Shown: positions 1 to 5,771, counted from the stretch's first letter. The stretch: 6,771 bases of DNA from Anaerolineae bacterium (GCA_016929205.1 JAFGJF010000467.1:1-6771); one strand, 5' to 3'. The notes: generated by a model not told the origin, from the sequence alone. Translations and numbers: made by a program.

Positions 1-524
1 GGCAACGCCCCCCATGGTCGTTCCAGCCTTTTGGCTTCCTGCCAGGAACTGAGAATATAGTTCCGCGCCCAAACCTCTGCATCCAGCGCTTCAGGGTTCT
101 CGTAGGTCCGTATGAACAAGCTGTACGCCGGACCGCGGTAGAACCAATCCGCATCACCCGGCCGGATCCAGATCTCGGGGCCGGCAACGTGGATCTCGGT
201 CGTCGCAGGAGAGACGGCCTGCCACGCCATCCCGCCAGGAGAGACGCTTTTCACCTGAGCATTGGCCGGATACTGAAAGGAGAACCCCTGGCCTCGGTAC
301 GTTGCCAAGGAAAAAGCAAGAGGTGGAGGCACCTCGGTCGCCGGTGGGCGTACAGTGGGCATCGGTTCCGGACTTGGGGTGCGGGTTGGCATCTCGGTCG
401 GCTGCGCGGTCAATGTGGCTGCAACGGCAGCATGAACGGTGGCTTGCACATCAGGAAGGGGAGTGCTGGCACAGCCCACGAACAGCAAACTCGTCAAGGT
501 TAGAACGATCAAACGCTGTCTCAT
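1..524 (-). CDS. Putative exported lipoprotein, C-terminus cut by window edge
   Basis: The reading frame is open from an ATG at 524 to the left edge: 174 codons, with the stop outside the window. The N-terminus MRQRLIVLTLTSLLFVGC is a short lipoprotein signal with lipidation at Cys18; the -3 residue is Phe rather than the usual Leu. A low-complexity spacer (DVQATVHAAVAATLTAQPT) and a Thr/Pro-rich linker (residues 41-68) follow. This arrangement is typical of Chloroflexota surface lipoproteins. A globular domain starts near residue 75 (YRGQGFSFQYP) and is rich in aromatics. A GGAAAAG ribosome site lies 6 nt before the ATG. The next gene upstream ends 127 bp away on the same strand and is also a lipoprotein. 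I recognise no enzymatic motif. A role in envelope binding or sensing is only inferred. Confidence 0.8.
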   Translation of the reverse strand, partial: MRQRLIVLTLTSLLFVGCASTPLPDVQATVHAAVAATLTAQPTEMPTRTPSPEPMPTVRPPATEVPPPLAFSLATYRGQGFSFQYPANAQVKSVSPGGMAWQAVSPATTEIHVAGPEIWIRPGDADWFYRGPAYSLFIRTYENPEALDAEVWARNYILSSWQEAKRLERPWGAL

Positions 525-541
525 TCTTGTCTTTTCCACAC

Positions 542-558
542 ATGTGAGTAGCTCACAT
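542..558. promoter_or_regulatory. 17-bp perfect palindrome in the leader of the left lipoprotein gene
   Basis: ATGTGAG-TAG-CTCACAT is a perfect inverted repeat with 7-bp arms and a 3-nt centre. It lies 18-34 nt upstream of the lipoprotein ATG at 524. It could be an operator or a small RNA hairpin next to the ribosome site. The half-sites TGTGA/TCACA are those of CRP/FNR-type regulators, but the spacing is 5 nt instead of the usual 6. No regulator is visible in the window. Confidence 0.35.
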
Positions 559-651
559 CACCCGACCATGGGTGGCCCACTACGGGCGACAGTCGACAAG
601 GGGGGCATCGGCAGCTTGATGGACGATGTCTCTGCTCATGCCCTGTTGTAC

Positions 652-1188
652 TCACTTGAGTTCCTCCTGGGCATTGACTGAGCGGATCTCGTTGCCGACA
701 AGCCAGTAGGGACCCGGGCAACGGGCAGGTAGTTTCTGTCGCACTCGTTCGTCCAAGTACTCGATTGAATGAACTTCGCCGCCGCTGATGTATACTGGTT
801 CTCCGATCTGTAACGCTATCTCTTGGCCATTTTCATCCAGGATCTGTACAGTATCCTTTTCTATTCTCACTGCTAAATCAGGGGGCCATGCGAGCAAGTA
901 ACTGGTGTTGCTACTTTGTGCGTTTACACGAAGGCATTCATCAACTATGAGCAACTCGCCAACAAGGTCTGCAGTCAACCTCGTGGGTTCGGGTGTTAAA
1001 GTTGTGACGTGCTCCCGGTTACAGGCTGTCGCAGCGACCAATACGCCGATCAACAGCAGATATATCTGATATGCTGCTATCGATCGCGCTCCCTGTCGCA
1101 AAAGGTGGCTGGACAGCGACAGGGTGATTATGTATGTAGTGGTGTTACCTCTTTGTTTATACTCGGCTACCTGAACAAGTCTATCCAT
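652..1188 (-). CDS. Putative exported lipoprotein of unknown function
   Basis: 178 aa from the ATG at 1188. A TGA two codons upstream rules out a longer form. A hydrophobic segment (YLLLIGVLVAATAC, residues 43-56) ends in a lipobox-like ATAC, so Cys56 is the probable lipidation site. The 42 residues before that core are unusually long for a signal peptide, so a downstream non-ATG start is possible. The mature part has a short Thr/Pro spacer and then a beta-rich domain of about 100 residues. That domain includes LLIVDECLRV, SYLLAWPPDL, ISGGEV and CPGPYWLVGNE. Cys85 and Cys157 could form a disulfide. I know the pattern from uncharacterised exported proteins but can give no function. The ribosome site is weak. 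The next gene downstream is also a lipoprotein, but the 127-bp gap leaves co-transcription uncertain. Confidence 0.8.
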   Translation of the reverse strand: MDRLVQVAEYKQRGNTTTYIITLSLSSHLLRQGARSIAAYQIYLLLIGVLVAATACNREHVTTLTPEPTRLTADLVGELLIVDECLRVNAQSSNTSYLLAWPPDLAVRIEKDTVQILDENGQEIALQIGEPVYISGGEVHSIEYLDERVRQKLPARCPGPYWLVGNEIRSVNAQEELK

Positions 1189-1210
1189 CCTTCACCCACG
1201 CTGTGCATAT

Positions 1211-1379
1211 TCAGTACGCCTCCATCATATCACAAAACGCAGGCGGCGTCACTGTGGATTTTCCACAGGTGTCGATTCTCTTTGATCAGCGCGTATACGC
1301 GGTCCATCGGGTGCGCTGCACAGGCACAGAGGGCTTGGTTGTGGTGCTTGCTCTTGTGCACCATCTGATCATAGTAAGC
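1211..1379 (-). pseudogene. IS110-family transposase, C-terminal remnant
   Basis: Read on the minus strand from about 1379, the frame gives AYYDQMVHKSKHHNQALCA followed by a segment containing AAHPMDRVYALIKENR, and stops at 1230-1232. The YYDQM-x(4)-KHHNQALCA-x(6)-MDRVYALI pattern matches the C-terminal part of IS110/IS116/IS902 transposases, which are DEDD/serine site-specific recombinases. After KENR the reading becomes unlike the family. A one-base shift there gives GKSTVTPPAF and ends at 1211-1213, closer to the family's usual tail, so a frameshift is likely. The DEDD N-terminal domain and the catalytic serine region are absent. Upstream of about 1379 the homology stops where an hsdR fragment begins on the other strand. 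This is a dead fragment, not a functional element. The family call is from memory of its conserved tail. Confidence 0.72.
1224..1252 (-). promoter_or_regulatory. Possible promoter for the 652-1188 lipoprotein
   Basis: On the minus strand, GTGACG (1247-1252) and TATGAT (1224-1229) are 17 bp apart, about 36 nt before the ATG at 1188. The boxes match the sigma-70 consensus at 4/6 and 5/6 positions. They lie inside the decayed transposase tail, so the match may be chance, or the remnant may have been recruited as a promoter. Confidence 0.3.
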
Positions 1380-1480
1380 GGATCTTGCGCAAGTACAGCT
1401 ATCCGCCGGACCTGCGCGATTCGGCGGCCCAGACGGTGCTGGATCAGGCCAAACTGCTGGCGGCAGACTGGGCGTCGTAA
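1376..1480 (+). pseudogene. hsdR: Type I restriction enzyme R subunit, C-terminal remnant
   Basis: A plus-strand frame at 1376-1480 reads KRILRKYSYPPDLRDSAA, continues with TVLDQAKLLAADW, and ends AS-stop (34 codons). This is the typical extreme C-terminus of HsdR proteins with the C-terminal helical domain (DUF3387-like): (V)KRILR-YGYPPD, then (A)TVL-QAELL--DW. HsdR is the ATP-dependent translocase and nuclease subunit of type I restriction enzymes. More than 95% of the usual roughly 1000-residue protein is missing, including nuclease and helicase motifs. Upstream in the same frame the sequence stops resembling HsdR exactly where the IS110 fragment begins on the opposite strand. There is no start codon or ribosome site of its own. 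This is a remnant left by a deletion or insertion. Confidence 0.78.
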
Positions 1481-1500
1481 CGCATCACCCGGGATCGATC

Positions 1501-1779
1501 TCAGTACGAGAGTTTTGTAAAGGCTGTTATGAGATGGCTTCTTTTTGCTTTAACTTCCCGAATAGAGCGCATCCCGGTGATTTGTTTGACGTACTGGCCT
1601 ATCCAATTGTTGACCACCCAGGCTACAAGTTCAGCGCTCAACTCCTGGTATCTCTGCAGGTAGTATGGATTATTTTCGATGGCCAGGCATACATCCTCGA
1701 CAACGTCTTCGCCATACGGCTGGGGCATGGTTTCTAACACTTCCTTGACCAGATCGTATACTCCCTGCGTCTTGAGCAT
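1501..1779 (-). CDS. Conserved-looking hypothetical protein, 92 aa
   Basis: 92 aa starting at the ATG at 1779, preceded by a strong AAGGAG site 10 nt away (1790-1795). The protein is cytosolic, with no signal or membrane segment. The first half is helical and acidic (VYDLVKEVLETMPQPYGEDVV, then AIENNPYYLQRYQEL). The second half contains NNWIGQYVKQITGMRS and ends ITAFTKLSY, a compact basic tail. Trp/Asn-Ile-Gly and a C-terminal LI-x-x-(Y/F)-(S/T)-KL pattern suggest a real family, but I cannot name it. The gene ends 21 bp from the hsdR remnant, facing it, and starts 56 bp after the DUF4386-like gene on the same strand. It may be read from that transcript or from its own weak promoter. A link to the lost restriction system is possible but unproven. 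Confidence 0.72.
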   Translation of the reverse strand: MLKTQGVYDLVKEVLETMPQPYGEDVVEDVCLAIENNPYYLQRYQELSAELVAWVVNNWIGQYVKQITGMRSIREVKAKRSHLITAFTKLSY

Positions 1780-1809
1780 CGTGATTCTACTCCTTGTTGG
1801 TTGATACTG

Positions 1810-1839
1810 TTTTTAGACGATGATCTTTCGCCGGGTCAA
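1810..1839 (-). promoter_or_regulatory. Possible promoter for the 92-aa gene
   Basis: Minus strand: TTGACC (1834-1839, 5/6 to consensus), an 18-bp spacer, then TAAAAA (1810-1815, 4/6). The -35 box overlaps the stop codon of the upstream membrane-protein gene, and the start codon at 1779 follows by about 31 nt. The position is plausible but the -10 box is weak. Confidence 0.3.
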
Positions 1840-2540
1840 GCCGCTCTGCCCAATTGGAAAAGCCGGCGGGCGATCAAGATATTCCAGATCAGCAAAAACA
1901 GGACGGAAAAGACCGAGATGAAAAGCCCGATCGTGGGCACAAAGAGGCCCATGTCGAACACGCTGGATGCAATGCGCAAATAAGCAGGCGCCCTGCCAAA
2001 GAGGTCGCTCTTGAGCATGACCAGCGAAATGATCAGCCCGCCGATCGACCCGAGAAGATAGCTCACGTAAAAGGCAGTGCCATGAAAAACAGCGAGCAGC
2101 CCCTCTCCTGCGGATAGATACATCGTTCTCTGCGCGTCCGTTGTCGCCGCGGCATATTCATTGCTGAGGGCCAGCATTTCAAAGGCCGGCCTGGCAGCGA
2201 TAAAGGACATCGTTCCCACCAGGCTGAGGATCAAAAAGAGGGTGGTGAAGGATGGGCTGGCTTGCCTGAGGAGCACGTAAAGCGCCAGAGAGGTCGGGAT
2301 CGAAACGATCACATAGACCACCATCAAGAGTTCAAAATCAAGGAGCCCGGCGAGCCGGCTGCCTTGAAAGATCGCGAACCAGTCGAGCGCAGAACCCCCA
2401 TAAGGCGGCGGAGCGACCATGACCACGATAAACTGGCCGATGGTGAGCATCACCATCAGCAGGGCGGTCAGCCCGCCCAATTTGTAAAGCGGTTTCCAGT
2501 TTTGCCCGCTGGTTTCAGGGGCAGATCTTTTTTTTGTCAT
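1836..2540 (-). CDS. Six-helix integral membrane protein, DUF4386-like
   Basis: 234 aa. The start ATG at 2540 has an AAGGGAG site (2550-2556) 9 nt upstream. A charged cytosolic N-terminus (MTKKRSAPET) is followed by about six hydrophobic segments, near residues 21-43, 68-91, 99-116, 150-176, 188-204 and 206-225. The tail ARRLFQLGRAA is positively charged. The loop between helices 3 and 4 has FEMLALSNEYAAATTDAQR. Together with the NWKPLYKLGG start and the RRLFQLG end, this is the pattern I associate with the DUF4386 group of small bacterial membrane proteins, whose function is unknown. Its first ATG overlaps the stop of a tiny upstream membrane-helix ORF in an ATGA arrangement, which hints at translational coupling. 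The GNAT/VOC pair lies further upstream on the same strand. Confidence 0.8.
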   Translation of the reverse strand: MTKKRSAPETSGQNWKPLYKLGGLTALLMVMLTIGQFIVVMVAPPPYGGSALDWFAIFQGSRLAGLLDFELLMVVYVIVSIPTSLALYVLLRQASPSFTTLFLILSLVGTMSFIAARPAFEMLALSNEYAAATTDAQRTMYLSAGEGLLAVFHGTAFYVSYLLGSIGGLIISLVMLKSDLFGRAPAYLRIASSVFDMGLFVPTIGLFISVFSVLFLLIWNILIARRLFQLGRAA

Positions 2541-2620
2541 TTTGAATCACTCCCTTTCAACCGAAAGAGCCTGTACGCCAGCATGATGTGATAAGCTACC
2601 AATAAGAGGCCGCCCAACAT
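2537..2620 (-). pseudogene. Short membrane-helix ORF, probably a decayed DUF4386-like tail
   Basis: From ATG 2620 the frame reads MLGGLLLVAYHIMLAYRLFRL and ends KGSDSK-stop, 27 codons. It is one transmembrane helix followed by a basic tail. Its TGA (2537-2539) overlaps the ATG of the membrane-protein gene as ATGA. No ribosome site precedes this ATG. The frame remains open further upstream without a convincing start. Just upstream (about 2630-2680) another frame reads FFVLAAFVPARF, which is also hydrophobic, so a frameshift is likely. YHIMLAYRLFRLKG resembles the end of the neighbouring protein (WNILIARRLFQLGR), suggesting the 3' end of a degenerated paralogue. It could instead be a genuine coupled small membrane protein. 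I favour a remnant. Confidence 0.42.
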
Positions 2621-2689
2621 GGCAAGATCATTGCCGTGTCGAACCGGGCCGGCACAAAGGCCGCGAGGACAAAAAAGACGGCTCAATCT

Positions 2690-3670
2690 TTAATCGAACC
2701 GGACGCCCAGACGGTGGTTCGTTTCCATCTCTACAAAACCGTACTTTTTGAACAGCTCCCGCAGGTCTGTGTAACAAGTACGGGCTTCGGTCCGCAAAAT
2801 GTTCGGCGGGTAGGTTTGCAGGGTTTCGAGCGCCAGGGTCAACAGGGGCTCGGCCAGCGCCTGGCGATGCGCCGGATGAAAGCACATGGACAGTTCGTGA
2901 TGCACCTTGGATTTGCGGTACGCGGCCAGGCTCACCGTGCCGGCCAACTCTCCGTCTGACTCGATCGCCCAGCGCCGGACGTTCACTTGTTGAATGCACT
3001 GCGCCAGGATGTTGGTCACGTGCTCGATGGGCAAAATGCGAAAATCGGCCTCGCTGACCGGCAGAAAACCCTGCACCTCCGGGGGCGTTTCGCGCAAGGC
3101 CAGTTCGTAGCGCAGCCGCCATTCGCCCAGTTTCATCGTCCGCAGCCGGTAGCCGGGCAGGGGACTGGCTTTTATATCCGGGATCCTCTCCAGCTTGAAT
3201 GCGGTCTGGCTGTCATAATGCACAAATCCCAGGCTGCGGTACAGGTTATAAGCCGGAGTGGCTGTGGCGTGCACGTCCAGCGTGCATATTTCGGCGCCCA
3301 GCGAGCGGGCGTGCTCCATCGCCCGGGCGACCAGTTGGCGCGCCAACCCCCGGCGCCGGTAATCGGGATGGGTAGCCACGTTGGCGATCAGCCAGCGCTT
3401 GGTATTCAACCCTCGATTGAGGACGGTGACCATCGAAACGATGCGCCCCTGTTCTTCCCACACAAAGCCGTCAAAGATGTGCTGGAATTTTTTAGAGACC
3501 CGGCGCAAGGTAGAGAGGAGGGGCAGCATCTGTTTGGCCATGTCGATCTGCTCGCGGAAATCGCCGCCCCAGGCTTCCAGTTCACCGGCAAAGGCCGTTT
3601 CGATCAAGTCGATCATGGCGTCCAGATCGCGGCGGATGTCGAACGGGCGAATGTTCTCTGATTGTGTCAT
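2690..3670 (-). CDS. Two-domain GNAT-family N-acetyltransferase
   Basis: 326 aa. The N-terminal domain (about residues 6-160) is a canonical GNAT fold. Motif A is VATHPDYRRRGLARQLVARA, with the acetyl-CoA pyrophosphate loop R105-x-x-G108-x-A110. Motif B is PAYNLYRSLGFVHY (139-152), with the Tyr and GF expected there. The second half (about 180-326) looks like a second, degenerate GNAT unit: WAIESDGELAGTVSL, then MCFHPAHRQALAEPLL without the RxxGxG loop, and a final LRELFKKYGFVEM. Such tandem proteins usually bind acetyl-CoA in one domain only. The acceptor substrate cannot be read from sequence. The start is set by GGAGGG 7 nt before ATG 3670; codons further upstream in this frame belong to the overlapping VOC gene read out of frame. 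The VOC gene ends 23 bp upstream, so the two are probably co-transcribed. Confidence 0.9.
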   Translation of the reverse strand: MTQSENIRPFDIRRDLDAMIDLIETAFAGELEAWGGDFREQIDMAKQMLPLLSTLRRVSKKFQHIFDGFVWEEQGRIVSMVTVLNRGLNTKRWLIANVATHPDYRRRGLARQLVARAMEHARSLGAEICTLDVHATATPAYNLYRSLGFVHYDSQTAFKLERIPDIKASPLPGYRLRTMKLGEWRLRYELALRETPPEVQGFLPVSEADFRILPIEHVTNILAQCIQQVNVRRWAIESDGELAGTVSLAAYRKSKVHHELSMCFHPAHRQALAEPLLTLALETLQTYPPNILRTEARTCYTDLRELFKKYGFVEMETNHRLGVRFD

Positions 3671-3677
3671 CTTGGTT

Positions 3678-3683
3678 CCCTCC
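3678..3683 (-). promoter_or_regulatory. Ribosome binding site fixing the GNAT start
   Basis: GGAGGG on the minus strand, 7 nt before ATG 3670. It is the strongest ribosome site in the window and fixes the 326-aa form. A 119-residue N-terminal extension is open in the same frame but is Arg/Gly/Pro-rich and antisense-like in composition. Confidence 0.75.
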
Positions 3684-3693
3684 GAACGCCGGT

Positions 3694-4053
3694 TCAAGTC
3701 TCGTCCGCAACCTGAATCACGCAAAAGAGGTTGCCATCGGGATCTTCCAATACGACGTAATCGGCGCCGGGTGGGTACCGCCATGGGTAGCGGGTCGCCC
3801 CGAGCCGGACCAGCCTTTCCACTTCCCCTTCCTGGTCGTCTGTATAGAGGTCCAGGTGCAGCCAGCTTCGTTTTCCGGAGCGTCTTTCCGGCGCCCGGTC
3901 TAAAGACAGGTTGGGCCCCTTGCGCTGCGGATCGGTCAGGATGACCCAGCCGCCCTGGGCCGGTTCTTTGGGAACATAGTGCAGCGCTTCTTGCCAAAAG
4001 GCCAGCATTTTGTCGAACTCGTAACAACGGATCACGATCGAGCCGATTTTCAT
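3694..4053 (-). CDS. VOC superfamily (glyoxalase/bleomycin-resistance-like) protein
   Basis: 119 aa, the usual length of a single VOC protein made of two beta-alpha-beta-beta-beta modules. Module 1: MKIGSIVIRCYEFDKMLAFW, then WVILTDPQRKGPNLSLDR. Module 2: WLHLDLYTDDQEGEVERLV, LGATR, then YVVLEDPDGNLFCVIQ. His66 in HLDL and Glu103 in LEDPDGN occupy places where VOC proteins carry metal ligands or active-site residues. This pattern is close to the Glyoxalase_6-type group, mostly uncharacterised proteins. The substrate is unknown and lactoylglutathione lyase activity should not be assumed. ATG 4053 was chosen because AAGGAG (4058-4063) precedes it and the fold begins at MKIGSIVI. The open frame extends 50 codons further upstream, but that part is not VOC-like and runs over the promoter. 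It is first in an operon with the GNAT gene. Confidence 0.88.
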   Translation of the reverse strand: MKIGSIVIRCYEFDKMLAFWQEALHYVPKEPAQGGWVILTDPQRKGPNLSLDRAPERRSGKRSWLHLDLYTDDQEGEVERLVRLGATRYPWRYPPGADYVVLEDPDGNLFCVIQVADET

Positions 4054-4116
4054 TTGTCTCCTTGTCGGCAAAAGGTTAGGTGGTCGTTGGACGGCAGGAG
4101 GAACGAGCTGGAGGGG

Positions 4117-4125
4117 ATTATAGCA
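4117..4125 (-). promoter_or_regulatory. Extended -10 promoter of the VOC-GNAT operon
   Basis: The minus strand reads TGCTATAAT: a perfect TATAAT (4117-4122) preceded by TGn, the extended -10 form that needs no good -35 box. Indeed no good TTGACA-like box lies 16-18 bp upstream. The predicted transcription start is near 4110, giving a leader of about 57 nt before ATG 4053. The same 11 bp, GTGCTATAATC, occurs upstream of the peptidase gene. Confidence 0.65.
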
Positions 4126-4143
4126 CGTTTTGGGTGACACACG

Positions 4144-4179
4144 AACCGGTGATGAAACCGTTGCAGGTGAGAAACCGGT
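4144..4179. repeat. Cluster of three AACCG(G/T)T repeats upstream of the VOC promoter
   Basis: AACCGGT (4144-4150), AACCGTT (4156-4162) and AACCGGT (4173-4179) lie within 36 bp in the same orientation, just upstream of the extended -10 box. The outer copies contain the palindrome ACCGGT and could also pair as an 8-bp stem (one G-U) with a 23-nt loop in RNA leaving the peptidase gene. They could be a regulator site or a weak 3' hairpin. There is no T-run, so it is not a standard terminator. Confidence 0.3.
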
Positions 4180-4205
4180 CCACCCGGCACGTTTCTGAAC
4201 CATCT

Positions 4206-5648
4206 CTATTCTGGATACGGAACCGCGATCGCGATCGTGTCATCTCGGGGGCTGCGCCAACGCCCGGCGGCATCCTCTGCCCCGGATGGGGGCCTGGAAA
4301 CGGGACCACCCGATGCCCAGGCCGCGGCTGTGATCCCTAAACAGCGCATCGGGCGGTCGGCAGTCGCCGTGAAACCAGAGTAATAATCATGGGTAAACCC
4401 CGACAAGTTGTTGTAAATCGAATGAGGAATCGGATTCAGATCGGTTTCGTCTTGCAGGATGTATGATTCTCCGGTCACACAAGTCACGTAGCGATGGGTC
4501 GTGTCATTGATGTGGTTATCTACAGCCGGATAGGGCGCCGTCCCGGCCGAATCATAGTAAAAAAGGATCGAATGTCCCCATTCGTGCTTGAACACGTTCC
4601 GGTCCGTATGCTGGATGAAATCAACATGGATCGCGTCATAGGTCTGGCCGATCCCCATGGGCCAGGCCCATGCCGACCCCTTAATGGACAACGGTTCGTC
4701 GGTGATCAGGTCCGTTCCGCTGCCATCCCAGATCGTAATCACCGAGTCAAATGCAGGATCTCTGTCCGGAGCCGCGTCCGTTGGCGACGGCGCATAACGA
4801 TTGTCTGACATCAGTGAGAGTTCGGTCAATGCGTGAGGCAGATATCGGATTGTGAGGGTTGGCGTCATATAACCGCTGTTGAGTGCAGGGACATCGACAT
4901 TCACAAAGCGAGTAGCAGCAGCAGCTAGTTTGTCTTTATCGGCTTGTGTCATCTGGGCAATAAAGTGACGCTGTTGTCCAACGTCATCCACGTAAGCAAA
5001 ATCTGTCGACTCGTATACCAGCACCAGTATTTTCCAGCCTGGACTGGTACGGCTCTCACATGATGTGCAGTACACGATAGGAAGGAAGGTGGTGAGTGAA
5101 GGATTTGGCTCTACAGACGCCAGGCTCAACTCATCGAACCAGGCTGTACCGGTCGTCGTCCCGGACCAATACCCCAATCGGGCCGCAATCGTGATTTGCG
5201 AGTTTGAACCGGTATTGAAAACCAGGCTGACATGGGTCCACTCGTTCGTGCCGAGCAGACCCAACGTGTGTGTCCCCATGCTGTACACGCCCAGACTGGC
5301 CCCTACATCGGCCGTCTCGGAAGTGTGTGCCACGTTCTCCGTCTTGATCCAACCCGACAAGCGATAGTCCGTATCCGGTTGGACGTTTACAGTCTGAATC
5401 CAGCGCGCATCGTTCGCTGTGGTCAGAGAGATCTGGATGCTTTTGCTTCCCAAATAGGACTGCGTATCGCTCCAGGTGAACGCCGCTTCGGGGATCCACG
5501 AGTCCGGCAGCCAGTTGTCTGGCAAACCGTTTCCCCATTCAAAACCGCCATTGACAAGTAAGCCGTTATTTGCTTTTGCCGGCGCTGATGACACCATCAA
5601 GCAGATCAAAAGACCGATCGCCAGGACAACCCATGCCGATCTTTTCAT
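4206..5648 (-). CDS. Secreted protein with CBM-like domain and HEWGH zinc-peptidase motif
   Basis: 480 aa with a clear Sec signal peptide: MKR, a hydrophobic core, and cleavage probably after AKA26. Residues 29-178 look like a CBM4_9-type jelly roll: LLVNGGFEWG near the start, SIQISL, IQTVNVQPDTDYRLSGWIKT, WTHVSLVFNTG and TAWFDELSL. A short linker with Cys194 and Cys197 leads to a second domain (about 204-450). NVFKHEWGHSILFYYD carries HExxH at 355-359: His355 and His359 would bind zinc and Glu356 would be catalytic. The metzincin extension HExxHxxGxxH is absent; the third ligand may be His379, His385 or an acidic residue. FTHDYYSG (418-425) and Cys390/Cys436 look structural. The start has GGGAG 7 nt upstream. 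It probably acts outside the cell on protein or glycoprotein. I cannot name the peptidase family. The last 30 residues are low-complexity and may be a disordered tail. Confidence 0.85.
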   Translation of the reverse strand: MKRSAWVVLAIGLLICLMVSSAPAKANNGLLVNGGFEWGNGLPDNWLPDSWIPEAAFTWSDTQSYLGSKSIQISLTTANDARWIQTVNVQPDTDYRLSGWIKTENVAHTSETADVGASLGVYSMGTHTLGLLGTNEWTHVSLVFNTGSNSQITIAARLGYWSGTTTGTAWFDELSLASVEPNPSLTTFLPIVYCTSCESRTSPGWKILVLVYESTDFAYVDDVGQQRHFIAQMTQADKDKLAAAATRFVNVDVPALNSGYMTPTLTIRYLPHALTELSLMSDNRYAPSPTDAAPDRDPAFDSVITIWDGSGTDLITDEPLSIKGSAWAWPMGIGQTYDAIHVDFIQHTDRNVFKHEWGHSILFYYDSAGTAPYPAVDNHINDTTHRYVTCVTGESYILQDETDLNPIPHSIYNNLSGFTHDYYSGFTATADRPMRCLGITAAAWASGGPVSRPPSGAEDAAGRWRSPRDDTIAIAVPYPE

Positions 5649-5771
5649 CTTACTGCTCCCAGTTCACAGGATAGTACATCCGATTGGACACACTACCCGG
5701 CTGTATCGCGATCTGTTTTGATCGGTATCTGGAGGATGTCTATGAACGGAAAGGGGGACGAGGTTGAAGTG

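Noticed and set aside
525..651. Small minus-strand ORF of 26 codons (MSRDIVHQAADAP...) between the two lipoprotein genes
   Set aside because: No ribosome site, no recognisable features, and short enough to occur by chance.
1167..1208. 13-codon minus-strand ORF MHSVGEGWIDLFR after a GGAGG, overlapping the lipoprotein start
   Set aside because: It could be a leader peptide, but the GGAGG sits in the transposase remnant and nothing else supports translation.
1252..1268. Palindrome CTGTGGA-TTT-TCCACAG, partly resembling DnaA boxes
   Set aside because: It lies inside the coding remnant of the transposase (codons for HLWKIHS), and no other DnaA-box-like cluster or replication gene is nearby. Probably coincidence.
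1290..1301. 12-bp palindrome CGCGTATACGCG
   Set aside because: It falls in the transposase remnant at codons for RVYA; no flanking structure or repeat copy supports a site.
2695..2721. CGAACC...GGTTCG inverted repeat near the GNAT stop, with a T-run nearby
   Set aside because: The stem has a 15-nt loop inside coding sequence and the T6 run is well separated from it, so it is not an intrinsic terminator. I found no convincing terminator in the window.
2628..3122. 164-codon minus-strand open frame within the GNAT gene
   Set aside because: Shadow frame in high-GC DNA, with Arg/Pro/Gly-rich translation and no domain; the GNAT frame accounts for the region.
2987..3661. 224-codon plus-strand open frame opposite the GNAT gene
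   Set aside because: Antisense shadow with no ribosome site and no recognisable domain.
3671..4027. N-terminal extension of the GNAT frame up to 4027
   Set aside because: It overlaps the VOC gene out of frame, is Arg/Gly/Pro-rich with no domain, and the GGAGGG site marks ATG 3670 as the true start.
4054..4203. 50-codon N-terminal extension of the VOC gene
   Set aside because: It would run across the extended -10 promoter and has no VOC features; AAGGAG precedes ATG 4053.
4225..4237. GCGATCGC/CGATCGCGATCG palindrome resembling cyanobacterial HIP1
   Set aside because: Single copy inside the end of the peptidase coding region; the protein content does not suggest a cyanobacterium.
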